In this document: piece by piece, positions 43,427-52,200 of the stretch
How positions within the stretch are numbered: position 1 is the first letter of the stretch
Layout of the letters: each line of letters begins with the position of its first letter
Source: Kuenenia sp039794105
Lineage (GTDB): Bacteria; Planctomycetota; Brocadiia; Brocadiales; Brocadiaceae
Direction of reading: 5' to 3'
Length of the DNA: 64,000 nucleotides
NCBI RefSeq assembly: GCF_039794105.1
Contig: NZ_JBDIWA010000017.1
Span: forward strand, 7,330 to 71,329
Translations under genes and position numbers: made by a program
Notes under the pieces: model-generated
The model's database searches: none
Told to the model about the DNA's origin: nothing
What the model saw: only the letters and a program-made list of their open reading frames with translations

Positions 43427-45483
43427 GTACTCAATACCTCTCTGATCTTTTCCAGAAGCACATTTGGAGAAATGGGCTTGGAGATAAAATAAAATGTGTC
43501 ATCCAGAGAAACGCTTTCCTTCTGAATAATGTCTTTGCTATACCCGCTCATAAAAATGGCCTTTATATCAGGACTCATGTCCTGTATCTTCCTGTATGCC
43601 TCCATCCCGTTTGTCTTTGGCATTATTACGTCAAATAAAAGCAGTTGAACCGTATCTTTATGCTCTGTAAATTTGTTTACTGCATCTTCTCCGTTTACGG
43701 CAGCTATCACCCGGTATCCGTTACTTTTAAGTACATTTTCCATGAGCATCCGGATATCTTCGTCATCCTCAGCAAGGAGTATTTCTTCTTCGCCGCCCGG
43801 AAAAGATTTTCTCTTTTTACATACGACGGTATCGGAAGTCTCCTGAGAATCTGCATTCGCCGTTAAAGGCTCTTTGATAAAGAGAGGTAAATAGATGTTA
43901 AACGTTGTGCCTCTTCCGGGTTCACTGTAAACATTTATAAATCCATTGTGCTGTTTTACAATTCCATAGGCGATTGCAAGGCCAAGACCTGTCCCCTTCC
44001 CTGTTTCCTTCGTAGTAAAAAAAGGTTCGAATATCCTCTCCCTTGTTATTTTGTCCATACCTGTGCCGGTATCTGAGACAAACAGGTGGGCGTATTTGCC
44101 GGGTTGTCCGTAATCATGTATTTTTACAAACGAATCATCCAGCTCCACCTCCCCTGTGCCTATCGTTAATATCCCGCCGTCAGGCATCGCGTCCCTGGCG
44201 TTTGTGGAGAGATTGACCAGGACTTGCACAATCTGATAACTGTCTGCCGTAGTAAAACATTCTTTTTTTGAAAAAAGAGTCCTTATTTCAATGTCCTTGC
44301 CGATCATTACCTCCAGCAATGACACTGCGTCCTTTATAATGGCATTCGTGCTGACCGGTTGTAAATGCAGCACCTGTTTTCTGCTGAAGGCGAGAAGGCC
44401 GCCGGTTAATTTTTCCGCCCTTTCCGTGGCAATGAGTATTTTTGAGAGGTATTGCTGCAGTTTGTCATTTTCCGCTATCTCCAATTGCATCACACTTGCG
44501 TATCCTACGATTGCCATAATGATGTTATTAAAATCATGGGCAACGCCACCGGCAAGCTGCCCAACCGATTCCAGCCTTTGCGCATGGTACAATTGTTCCT
44601 GTAATTTTTTCTGCTCTTCCGCCGCTTCCAAACATCTCTGATTTGTTTCTGATAAAAGATAATTGGCGCTTTGAAGCTGCCCCAACAGTTCTTCTCTCTG
44701 AAGTTCGAGCAAACGTTTATTCCACGCCTTGCCAATGACGCTGATAATGGCATCGGGATTGAGCGGTTTTGCGAGGTAGTCATGGGCACCAAGCCGTATA
44801 AATTCAGTGGCGGTATCTACGGACGGATAGCCGGTAATTACGATGACAACTGTCTCAGGTTTTATCTTTTTGATTTCTCCAACCAGGTTTACCCCGCTTA
44901 TATCAGGCATCATTATATCGGTGACCACAACATCATAGTCGCATCGTTTGAACATCTCTAATGCATCCCTGCCGCAATTGGCAGTCTCTGCATGAAATCC
45001 TTCATCATTTAAACTTATTTCAAAGAGGTTCGTTATCATGGTTTCGTCATCGACTATGAGGATTCTGGGAGTTTTGTTCAGTATCTCCAGACCCCGGACA
45101 ATCTGGCGCTGTTTTGCAGAGGCATGGAGGCAGCTCATAATTGCTTTTGGTTCGGGTGAATTTATTACGTAATCAAAACCAAGTCCCTTACGCGCCTCGG
45201 TTATGGAGTCGATATCTGAATGGTTTGTAGCAAGGATAACAACCACCTCCGGATTGAGTCTCCTTGCATCCATGATTATCTTTATGCTTTCAATGAGGAG
45301 TATTTTTGTATCCATAATAATTGCATCAAAAGGTTCATCCGGCAATGCCTCAACGCCTTCTTTTCCATATAATGCAAACATCGCCGTGTATCCCTCTCTT
45401 TCCAAAGCATGCGGCAACGAGTCTTCTGCAATTCCCTCTTCTTTACTACGAATAATTACTATTTTCTTCACGGCAATGACCAT
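43423..45483 (-). CDS. Hybrid histidine kinase, receiver-receiver-HisKA-HATPase-receiver
   Basis: A 686-residue soluble hybrid kinase. The first receiver (about 5-125) is degenerate: the acidic pocket reads IRSKEE and the conserved lysine is replaced (VINSPEP), though Asp58 remains. The second receiver is canonical (DDE 145-147, Asp189, KP 239-240). HisKA has His316 in GGVAHDFNN, then HATPase with GTGLGLAIA, and a C-terminal receiver with LLLFDVIMPKTNG. The first receiver probably acts by phosphorylation-independent contact. The overlap with the single receiver gene suggests a phosphorelay. Confidence 0.92.
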   Translation of the reverse strand: MVIAVKKIVIIRSKEEGIAEDSLPHALEREGYTAMFALYGKEGVEALPDEPFDAIIMDTKILLIESIKIIMDARRLNPEVVVILATNHSDIDSITEARKGLGFDYVINSPEPKAIMSCLHASAKQRQIVRGLEILNKTPRILIVDDETMITNLFEISLNDEGFHAETANCGRDALEMFKRCDYDVVVTDIMMPDISGVNLVGEIKKIKPETVVIVITGYPSVDTATEFIRLGAHDYLAKPLNPDAIISVIGKAWNKRLLELQREELLGQLQSANYLLSETNQRCLEAAEEQKKLQEQLYHAQRLESVGQLAGGVAHDFNNIIMAIVGYASVMQLEIAENDKLQQYLSKILIATERAEKLTGGLLAFSRKQVLHLQPVSTNAIIKDAVSLLEVMIGKDIEIRTLFSKKECFTTADSYQIVQVLVNLSTNARDAMPDGGILTIGTGEVELDDSFVKIHDYGQPGKYAHLFVSDTGTGMDKITRERIFEPFFTTKETGKGTGLGLAIAYGIVKQHNGFINVYSEPGRGTTFNIYLPLFIKEPLTANADSQETSDTVVCKKRKSFPGGEEEILLAEDDEDIRMLMENVLKSNGYRVIAAVNGEDAVNKFTEHKDTVQLLLFDVIMPKTNGMEAYRKIQDMSPDIKAIFMSGYSKDIIQKESVSLDDTFYFISKPISPNVLLEKIREVLST

Positions 45484-45494
45484 AATTAACTCCT

Positions 45495-45590
45495 GTTACG
45501 ATTTGGGATTTACGAATTACGAATTACGAATTACGATTTAAATCCCAAATCCCAAATCGTACTTCGTAAATCGTACTTCGTACATTATAA
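45495..45590. repeat. Heptameric hairpin repeat, ACGAATT family
   Basis: Four ACGAATT 7-mers flanked by ATTTGGG/ATCCCAA arms, then CGTACTTCGTAAATCGTAC. The arms are self-complementary. The rest of the gap to 46035 holds a nested CCACAGATTTCAC repeat interrupted by a CTTCGTCGTGAGCTCAGTCGA-type insert (about 45862-45930) and no supported gene. Confidence 0.7.
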
Positions 45591-46035
45591 ATACTTAACA
45601 ATTTATAGATAATAGAATAATAGGGCAATAATTGTACCGCTTAATTTATTAATAAACCATATATTAGAGAAAGGCGGTTTCGTATAAGCACCTAAAATCT
45701 TGTATTACAAGTGGTAAAAAATTGATGGAGAGTTTATTTTTTACCATTATGTCAGGACAAGTGGCAACCATTTTTTAGCAATAATCAACCACTTTTTGTT
45801 ACAAACAGACGTATTTCATCCTGAAGCCTAATATGGACATGCACGAAATGCGAAAGGGGGGAACCACAGATTTCACCGACTTCGTCGTGAGCTCAGTCGA
45901 ACGATTTCACGGATTAAAAAAGCGTAAGGACGGGGAGTATGGGGTGTGAAAGTATTGCAATTTGAAAGTGTCATTGCACAGATTAAGAAAAAATCGTATG
46001 GACCACGGGGCACTTGTGTTCTTACTTTTAAGGAA

Positions 46036-46368
46036 CTATTTAAGTATTTCCACTGCCACCCCCATTTCTATCGTATCGGAGATAAAAGAAACGGTGCCGG
46101 TATGGTCGGGGCAATAACAGTATCCACCCGGAATTGGCCATTCGATACAAGTACATCTTGGGTCTATTCGTGGGTCAAAATTAATAAAACACCAGGCAGG
46201 TTTCGTTGTTGCTCCAATACCCACACCATGTAAAAGTCTTTGAAAGTCCATATGGTTATTACGAATAGGTATCTGGTGTGTACGTAAGGAGTCTATGGTT
46301 AGGTAGAAAACTATGGTTATTATAAGGAAGGCGATGGCACTTAAGACAAAAAAGGCGTTTTTATTCAT
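46036..46368 (-). CDS. Small membrane-anchored protein with cysteine pairs
   Basis: A 110-residue protein with one N-terminal hydrophobic helix (6-25) and an extracytoplasmic-looking domain with Cys residues in WCF, CTCIEW and YCYCPDH. CXC and CXCP spacing suggests metal binding or disulfides. AAAGGGA lies before the ATG. It lies 36 bp downstream of the amidase gene on the same strand and is probably co-expressed, and so under the same riboswitch. I recognise no family. Confidence 0.65.
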   Translation of the reverse strand: MNKNAFFVLSAIAFLIITIVFYLTIDSLRTHQIPIRNNHMDFQRLLHGVGIGATTKPAWCFINFDPRIDPRCTCIEWPIPGGYCYCPDHTGTVSFISDTIEMGVAVEILK

Positions 46369-46404
46369 TGTTCCCTTTGTGGTTAACCCTCGTGTGCTTT
46401 GTGG

Positions 46405-47088
46405 TTATGATTTTCGTGAAGGGGATATTTCGTTAGAGGCAAACTGAATTAAACTCGTCTTAAATTCAGCCATGGGGAAATTTTTACCGGGGCATGCAGT
46501 TCCTTTTTGATGAACCTGGCTATGTAATATGATGTTCGACAAAGGGATGTCATATTTCGAGGAAAGATAACGGGTCAACCTGACCAGCGAATCAAATTGG
46601 TTCTCGGAAGGTTTCCCGCCGTTTTCAAAATCACCCACGAGGCAAATGCCTATCGCCACCTGGTTGCAATCCATATTTGCCGTGTGAGCGCCATGAATTT
46701 GGTTCTTCCAGCGATTTCCTACCTCTACTTCTCCATCGCCAGAAAGAGTTCCATTGCCAATCACAAAGTGATATGCCAATCCATACTTCCACCCTTTCTT
46801 TTCTCTATGATAGGTATCAAACCGGGTTGCATTTCCTTTCTCTGAAGCGCTATGGTGTATAACAATATATTGCCACGGCCTTTCCTTTGTATCTATCTCG
46901 CAAATTTGGGATATTTTTTGTGCAAATGCTGTTCTCAGCATATCGTTTTCAGATATCACCGTTCTTACCTCAGCAGAACTGCTGCTAAGAAGAGGCAAGG
47001 CGCCAAGAATACCTCCTGCCGCAACAATCATTGTTAACGATACATATTGAATAATCTTTTCGTAGGTACGATTTCTCAGTATATTCAT
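46405..47088 (-). CDS. N-acetylmuramoyl-L-alanine amidase (amidase_2/PGRP fold), membrane-anchored
   Basis: A 227-residue protein with an N-terminal signal anchor (about 16-36) and an amidase_2 zinc domain: IVIHHSASEKG (His78), AYHFVIGNG, GAHTANMDCNQVAIGICLVGDF and the C-terminal HSQVHQKGTACPGKNF with the remaining Zn ligands. It cuts the bond between muramic acid and the stem peptide. The upstream region has a consensus promoter, a GEMM-type c-di-GMP aptamer and a strong hairpin terminator, so transcription is probably controlled by cyclic di-GMP. There is no clear Shine-Dalgarno sequence before ATG. Confidence 0.9.
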   Translation of the reverse strand: MNILRNRTYEKIIQYVSLTMIVAAGGILGALPLLSSSSAEVRTVISENDMLRTAFAQKISQICEIDTKERPWQYIVIHHSASEKGNATRFDTYHREKKGWKYGLAYHFVIGNGTLSGDGEVEVGNRWKNQIHGAHTANMDCNQVAIGICLVGDFENGGKPSENQFDSLVRLTRYLSSKYDIPLSNIILHSQVHQKGTACPGKNFPMAEFKTSLIQFASNEISPSRKS

Positions 47089-47110
47089 TTTAAATCACAC
47101 TATAGTAATA

Positions 47111-47176
47111 AATAAAAAAGCCCTGCTACGGAATAAAATAAACGTTATACGGTTTTTTATTCGGTAGCAGGGCTTT
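47111..47176 (-). terminator. Intrinsic terminator in the amidase leader (riboswitch expression platform)
   Basis: A 22-bp stem (47117-47138 with 47155-47176, one mismatch) followed on the minus strand by a T-rich run. It lies between the aptamer-like motif and the amidase start, as expected of a transcription-attenuating platform. Confidence 0.82.
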
Positions 47177-47239
47177 CTTCACTGTTTAGCGGTATCGCGA
47201 AATTTTTCTCTTCATTCTTCTGCGAACTTTTTGTTTTAC

Positions 47240-47325
47240 GCTTTGTGCGCCGCTGAATAAGTTAAAGACTCTTTGCTTTGCGTCCCAGCCTCACGACTGG
47301 TTTGCCTTTATCAATAGTTACTATA
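47240..47325 (-). promoter_or_regulatory. Cyclic di-GMP (GEMM-I) riboswitch-like aptamer
   Basis: On the minus strand the sequence AAAGGCAAACC, a CCAGTC/GGCTGG stem capped by the GNRA loop GTGA, then GGGACGCAAAGC (about 47270-47310) matches the conserved first half of the GEMM-I c-di-GMP riboswitch (P2 and its joining strands). The 3' half (P3) is less like the consensus, so affinity cannot be judged by eye. It lies 30 nt after the predicted transcription start and is followed by a terminator and the amidase gene. Confidence 0.78.
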
Positions 47326-47352
47326 AAAAAGAGCTATTGTTTTAGTGAGTAC

Positions 47353-47380
47353 ATTATAAAATCATTCATTTTTTTGTCAA
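47353..47380 (-). promoter_or_regulatory. Sigma-70 promoter of the riboswitch-amidase transcript
   Basis: On the minus strand TTGACA (47375-47380) and TATAAT (47353-47358) are separated by 16 bp, the same perfect layout as the ilvD promoter. Start expected near 47346. Confidence 0.85.
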
Positions 47381-47414
47381 TAATTAATTCGGCGTCAAAT
47401 AAATAGCTCCAGGC

Positions 47415-47516
47415 GCAAGGCGCAATCCTCAGTCCTCAGTCCTCAGTCTGCAATTTACCGACTGCCGATTGCCGACTGCCGACTGTAGAATGTAGAATGT
47501 AGATTACCGACTGCTC
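47415..47516. repeat. Heptameric repeat block, TCCTCAG/CGACTGC family
   Basis: Three TCCTCAG 7-mers, the bridge TCTGCAATTTACC, then GACTGCC/GATTGCC 7-mers and three GTAGAAT 7-mers. It is related to blocks at 32.1, 33.4 and 59.4 kb. Confidence 0.75.
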
Positions 47517-47523
47517 AAGTCCC

Positions 47524-49986
47524 TTATTCAATTTTACCATTTTGCAGAACACGCCGAAGCAATTCTTCACCCTCTTCCTTTTTTGGGGAAAGAAATGTTG
47601 CTGCCAGGAGATGTTTTTCCTGCAACCATGAGGTAAAGTATCCGTTTTCGTTTTGAAAGGTATGGATGGCATTTGAGTGCGTCTCTTTTTCTCCCCATGA
47701 CCTCCACAACTTAACCACCGCTTCAAATGCGATTGACGCAGCATCACGGTCGGGATATTTTATCAACAGTAGCAGTAAAGGGGCGGCTTCTTCCCCCGTT
47801 TTGTATTCTGCGATAAGGGCGTCCGTCTGTTTGCTTAAATGAAATACATTTTCTTCAATAAAATTGTCTGATATATAGATGTTATCCAGAATGATCTTTT
47901 CGTGAAAAAATTTCAGGCTTTCTTTTACAAGAGAATCCTCCGGCAAATAACGCACTATATCGGGGAGGATTTCTTTTTTGTAGGGCATTAAATCGATAAT
48001 GGATTTGCCAAAAGAAGTAATTTCTCCGCCAGAAATACTGCCCTCCCATGGCGCTACCCTTATGCAATACACATCATTCCATACAAACAAGTAATTCTCA
48101 AACAAAGACGCCCTGTTGCCTAATGATATCCCGATACCCGCACGGTCTTTTGTGAAGACGCCGAATGCGTCTTCCGCAGTTTCAAATTCCCAAATATCTA
48201 TGGAAATCCTCTTCCCTGTATCATCTCCATACTCCGCATTCGTCACCCGGATAAACGAATACGCTAAATACAGTTCCGCGCCTCCATTCATATATTCATA
48301 TAATCTTTCGCCTCCTTCGTAAATCCTCGGTTCTGCAATCCTTTTCCACTTTCCAAGTGTTTTGGGAAGAAAGTTGCCGGACGATACTATTTTTACAGAC
48401 CTTTCTTTTTTTACCGTAGTTTGCGGCTGGATGCCTTCCACGACAATAGCGGAAGTCCCTAAAACGGGGCAGACTTTTTCGCAGAAACCGCACCCTACGC
48501 AAACGTCTTCTCTTACAAAAGGCCTGCGAATTTCCCGGCCTTGTTCGTCCACATAGGTATTAAAATGGATCGCCTTTGTCGGAACGGGGCACACCTCTTC
48601 ACATACACCGCAATTAAAATCCTGCCATTCCTTCTTCAGTTCAGGAAGGCGTGAATAGCCCACCCAGGGAATACATCTGTTATGGTCTATCCTGGCCTTT
48701 CCTAACGCGACCCACCGTTTCTCTTCAAGCGGCAAAGGTTTTATAGCCCCTGACGGACATACCCGTGTGCACAACACACATCCATAATCACAATATCCTA
48801 TCCGGGGGATTAATTGCGGCGTCCATATACCTTCAATGCCATATTCCAATAACACAGGATGCAGTCCGTTCGTTTTGCAAACCTTCATACACTCCCCGCA
48901 CCGTATGCAGCGGGCAATAAATTCTTTTTCATTCACCGCGCCCGGCGGACGAATTATGGAAACGGTTTCCTTGTTTATTTTTTTCCGGTAGTTTAATTTC
49001 AAAAAAGGCGCGATAGCCGCTCCGGCAATCCCGCTTACAACAAATGCCCTCCTCGAAAGGCTGATAGTGTGTTTTTGCAAAGAAGGCTGAAACCTTTTAA
49101 AAGTAACGCTCTGTTCCGGGCATACATTCCTGCAAGTCATACATAAAATACATTCTCCCTCTTTCGTGCTTTTCCCATCGCTTTCTATTGCACCCATACC
49201 GCATTTTCCAACACACAAACCGCAGCTTGTGCATGTTGACGAAACATTCCGTTTAAAGAATGACCAGTCGGAGAAAAGGGCAAACAGCGCACCCATCGGG
49301 CAAATATTCCTGCACCAGTAACGCCGCAACACCATTCCAAAGGCAATGATGATCACAAAGGCAAACAAAAGGATTCCGTGTGAACGGAAGAAAGGGGCAT
49401 GCCAGGCAAAAAGGATTTTCTGGAAAAAGGCATGAAAAAAGGAAAATAAATAACCCAAAAGGGGAATATGTTCCAAATAAACAAAAAGGGAATCGCCCAG
49501 ATGGATAATATAAGGATGGATGCTCATTGCGAATACGCTTGTCGCGATGGAAATGGGATCAAACCATCCGGCGCATTGCAGACCCAGGAGCAGGCTTAAT
49601 AAAAGAAACGCAAGGAGATAGTATTTCAGACGTCTTCCGTCATAGAGCCTCCTTTGCGCATGTTTTCGAAAGCCGGCAAAAAAACGGTCTGTGATATCTA
49701 TTGTTGTTCCCAGCGGGCAAATCCACGCACAGAAATAGCGCCCAAAGGGTATCGTTAGCAATAAGACAATGAATGCAGGCCAGTAGTTGAAAATAAACGC
49801 CCTTACCGCCATCATTGCCCCTATAGCAGAAAGGGGACTCATGCGAAGAAATATGTTCGCCGGTACATCTCTTTCGGTTAGAGGATCTAAAAAGAGCAGC
49901 AGATAAATGAATACCGAGAAGCTAATGTATTGTATGACCCTGCGGAAATGGAAAGGCCAATTGTTTTGTGTGTGTTTGTCCTGCAT
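47524..49986 (-). CDS. NapH-NapG fusion polyferredoxin with C-terminal DUF6599-type domain
   Basis: An 820-residue protein. Residues 1-300 are NapH-like: four to five membrane helices, CxxxCP pairs (C86-C90, C225-C229) and two 4Fe-4S motifs (C252-C262, C279-C289). Residues 309-331 read SLSRRAFVVSGIAG followed by a hydrophobic stretch, that is an internal Tat-signal-like segment. Residues 345-515 are NapG-like with four more cysteine clusters (C360-C370, C399-C410, C459-C466, C496-C506). The rest (about 540-740, starting LPKTLGKWKRIAEPRIYEGG) resembles the periplasmic DUF6599 family. NapGH pass quinol electrons to periplasmic reductases; the acceptor here is unknown. It follows the DUF362 gene by 9 bp. 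Confidence 0.85.
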   Translation of the reverse strand: MQDKHTQNNWPFHFRRVIQYISFSVFIYLLLFLDPLTERDVPANIFLRMSPLSAIGAMMAVRAFIFNYWPAFIVLLLTIPFGRYFCAWICPLGTTIDITDRFFAGFRKHAQRRLYDGRRLKYYLLAFLLLSLLLGLQCAGWFDPISIATSVFAMSIHPYIIHLGDSLFVYLEHIPLLGYLFSFFHAFFQKILFAWHAPFFRSHGILLFAFVIIIAFGMVLRRYWCRNICPMGALFALFSDWSFFKRNVSSTCTSCGLCVGKCGMGAIESDGKSTKEGECILCMTCRNVCPEQSVTFKRFQPSLQKHTISLSRRAFVVSGIAGAAIAPFLKLNYRKKINKETVSIIRPPGAVNEKEFIARCIRCGECMKVCKTNGLHPVLLEYGIEGIWTPQLIPRIGYCDYGCVLCTRVCPSGAIKPLPLEEKRWVALGKARIDHNRCIPWVGYSRLPELKKEWQDFNCGVCEEVCPVPTKAIHFNTYVDEQGREIRRPFVREDVCVGCGFCEKVCPVLGTSAIVVEGIQPQTTVKKERSVKIVSSGNFLPKTLGKWKRIAEPRIYEGGERLYEYMNGGAELYLAYSFIRVTNAEYGDDTGKRISIDIWEFETAEDAFGVFTKDRAGIGISLGNRASLFENYLFVWNDVYCIRVAPWEGSISGGEITSFGKSIIDLMPYKKEILPDIVRYLPEDSLVKESLKFFHEKIILDNIYISDNFIEENVFHLSKQTDALIAEYKTGEEAAPLLLLLIKYPDRDAASIAFEAVVKLWRSWGEKETHSNAIHTFQNENGYFTSWLQEKHLLAATFLSPKKEEGEELLRRVLQNGKIE

Positions 49987-49995
49987 CGCCGTTGA

Positions 49996-50988
49996 TTACA
50001 CGTGAAATTCTTCAAAACCTATTGATGTATAATCGATTTCCCCTAATCCCTCTTCATGGGATTTCCTGATATAGCCCACATCCTTTGGCTTAATGCCGAA
50101 CAATGTTGCGCCATATGCGTCAACTGCAACGGGGTCCGTGCTGACAATGATGCGCCTTGCGTGTTCCTGCGAATTATCAACATCATCCAGCCGCCCGCCA
50201 GTGGGACCGTTCTTTTTTAAAATCCTGAAGGCGTCAAGCACGGTAAGATCTACTTTCACAAATTTGTTGAGATCTGCAATTTTTGGGTGTATATCGGTAT
50301 GCAGGCTTCCCCTGTCTCCTCCGATCATGCCAAAGACATTTTTCAAAGCCATAGAAAGTCTTGATGTGCCATGTTGTTTCGCTATGGGCACATTAATGAG
50401 GACGTCGACTTCGTCCTTATACACCATTTCCTCGTAAAATGACCACTGTTTTAAAACCGTGCCGTCCGGGATAACAAAATCCCTGAACCGGTTTTTGTTT
50501 ATGTATGAAACCTTCGCACCGGCCCTGATGGCGGCGGAAGCAATGCCGCTCCTATTGTAGGATGTTTCGGGGTTTGCGGAACATGTATGGTCTATAACCA
50601 TTACCGAACGGGCGCCTGCGTCTTTACATAACGCAACAAGCGCAGCAACGACGCAGGGGTTTGTATTGGCTGCAAATTCCGGCGCCTGGTTCCATGCAAT
50701 ATTTGGTTTGATAAGTACCCGGTCGCCATTGGAAACAAGTTTACGCATCCCTCCCAGTGCGCTTATTGCACGCCTTACCATTTCTTTAACAACCACCTCT
50801 TCTCCATTTGCGTTTGCACTATCTCCGTGAACCACAACTATCCCTGGCTTCAGATCATGTTCCTTCAATTGTTTCAGCGTAGGTTTCTTCTTTATTGCAC
50901 GAAGATACGGAAGTCCATACACTCCCGCGCCTACGGCAATGCCTGTCTTTAAAAAACCCCTCCGGCTGATTTTCCCTTTGCTATTCAT
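49996..50988 (-). CDS. Tat-exported DUF362 protein
   Basis: From ATG 50988 (330 residues) it begins with a twin-arginine signal (KISRRGFLKTGIAVGAG, Arg9-Arg10), then a DUF362 domain: VLIKPNIAWNQ, NTNPCVVAALVALCKDAGA, INVPIAKQHG, MALKNVFGMIGGDRG and VSTDPVAVDAYGA. A longer frame from 51075 adds a Lys/Arg-rich stretch encoded by a dispersed repeat (the AATCTGTGN type), so I reject it. DUF362 proteins are widespread in anaerobes, often next to Fe-S proteins as here; biochemical function is not established. It is translationally close to the NapH-NapG fusion, suggesting a periplasmic redox pair. Confidence 0.85.
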   Translation of the reverse strand: MNSKGKISRRGFLKTGIAVGAGVYGLPYLRAIKKKPTLKQLKEHDLKPGIVVVHGDSANANGEEVVVKEMVRRAISALGGMRKLVSNGDRVLIKPNIAWNQAPEFAANTNPCVVAALVALCKDAGARSVMVIDHTCSANPETSYNRSGIASAAIRAGAKVSYINKNRFRDFVIPDGTVLKQWSFYEEMVYKDEVDVLINVPIAKQHGTSRLSMALKNVFGMIGGDRGSLHTDIHPKIADLNKFVKVDLTVLDAFRILKKNGPTGGRLDDVDNSQEHARRIIVSTDPVAVDAYGATLFGIKPKDVGYIRKSHEEGLGEIDYTSIGFEEFHV

Positions 50989-50999
50989 CTTTTTAGATT

Positions 51000-51085
51000 T
51001 ACGGTTTTTTTTTAATCTGTGAAATCTGTGGTTTCTCTTTTTACGGTTTACGATTTTAAATCGTCCATCGTCCATCGTAACTTGT
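51000..51085. repeat. AATCTGTGN and GTCCATC repeat block
   Basis: AATCTGTGAAATCTGTGG (9-bp period) followed by TTACGGTTTACGATTT and GTCCATC 7-mers. The block creates a false N-terminal extension on the DUF362 gene. Confidence 0.65.
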
Positions 51086-51099
51086 GTACGGGAGTGAAA

Positions 51100-51768
51100 T
51101 CATACCGCCTTCATCTCGGTTTGAAATTTCCTGATGTTAGATTTTCGGATAGCTTCGTTTTGTTTCAATGTGGTGTAATTTTCCAGGGCTTCGAGAAATT
51201 TTATATGCTCATCCATCTGCGGTTGAATTTTTTTCATAATATCCAGCCTTTTCTTGTCAAAATGATTCAATTCCAATGTTTTAATGATAAAACCGGAGGA
51301 TGTATACCCTAAAGGTATCTGATCATTTATTACCAGATCGGTAATTTCAAGAAATTGTTGGTAGAAATTTTCCAGTCGCTGCTGTGCATTTTCCTGTCCT
51401 AGGTTTTTCTGCACAGTTGCAATAAACGATTTTATATCCCTGAAAGGTTTTACAATGTATTCGCAAATATTCAAATTCGCCGCGTTATTTATCAAAAACG
51501 GATTCGAGTATGCGGTCAGCATCATAACAGGTATCGTAGAATTCACCTTCCGCACTCTTTTTAAAAATTCCAATCCATTCAGCTTTGGCATCTGGAAATC
51601 AACTATCGCCATATGAAAATAATCAGGGTTATTAAGAAAATATTCCAATGCCTTCTCAGAATCATTAAACACCTTCACCGAATAACTCGCCATTTCCAGG
51701 ATCGTCTGGAGTAAATTTGTTATTATTGTCTCATCATCCAACACCAAAATGTTAGATTTACCATCCAT
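51100..51768 (-). CDS. Response regulator with C-terminal helical region
   Basis: A 222-residue protein: receiver domain (1-120) with DDE pocket (11-13 region), phosphoacceptor Asp in MAIVDFQMPKLNG, and Lys in IVKPF; then about 100 residues rich in Leu, Lys, Glu and Gln, probably helical (QQRLENFYQQFLEITDLVI onward), with no DNA-binding motif that I can see. It may act by protein contact. No kinase is adjacent on the same strand. Confidence 0.88.
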   Translation of the reverse strand: MDGKSNILVLDDETIITNLLQTILEMASYSVKVFNDSEKALEYFLNNPDYFHMAIVDFQMPKLNGLEFLKRVRKVNSTIPVMMLTAYSNPFLINNAANLNICEYIVKPFRDIKSFIATVQKNLGQENAQQRLENFYQQFLEITDLVINDQIPLGYTSSGFIIKTLELNHFDKKRLDIMKKIQPQMDEHIKFLEALENYTTLKQNEAIRKSNIRKFQTEMKAV

Positions 51769-51827
51769 GTATAATCACCTCAATTCGTAATACTTAGTTA
51801 CATAATTATTCAAAACTATTTCACAAT

Positions 51828-52195
51828 TTTATATTTACGATTTTAGATTTAAAAAACGTACATCGTAAATCGTACATCCATATATTAAGGTACTATTTAT
51901 CGAACAGTGGCACCCGTCGCGGGTTCAGATTTGTAACCTGAACCAAACGTTTTATACTTTCAATCCAGCCTTCTATTGGCAACACAACTGACAAATAAAT
52001 TCCAAATTACAAACAGGGATTTTGTGCTTTGGACATTGGAATTTTACCGTAGTACATGGCTCAATTATCCGCATAAACTCATGGGTTCTGGTTACAAACC
52101 TGAACCCGCCGGGATTATTCAAAACTATTTCACCAATTAGATGTACGATTTACGGTTTTACGATTTTTAAATCTAAAATCGTACATCATATGTTA
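51828..52195. repeat. Gap with several short repeats
   Basis: This 430 bp gap contains ACGATTTTAGATTT/CGTACATCGTAAATCGTACATC 7-mer arms (51828-51887 and 52138-52195) and two copies of a palindrome GGGTTCAGATTTGTAACCTGAACC (51921-51944, 52084-52108). I see no gene. Confidence 0.65.
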
Positions 52196-52200
52196 AGGCA

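Noticed and set aside
45495..45590. CRISPR-like regular repeats
   Set aside because: The 7-bp units are too short, have no unique spacers and no cas genes are present.
45946..46233. 95-residue plus-strand frame
   Set aside because: It overlaps the better supported minus-strand membrane protein (46036-46368), lacks a ribosome site and shows no recognisable motif.
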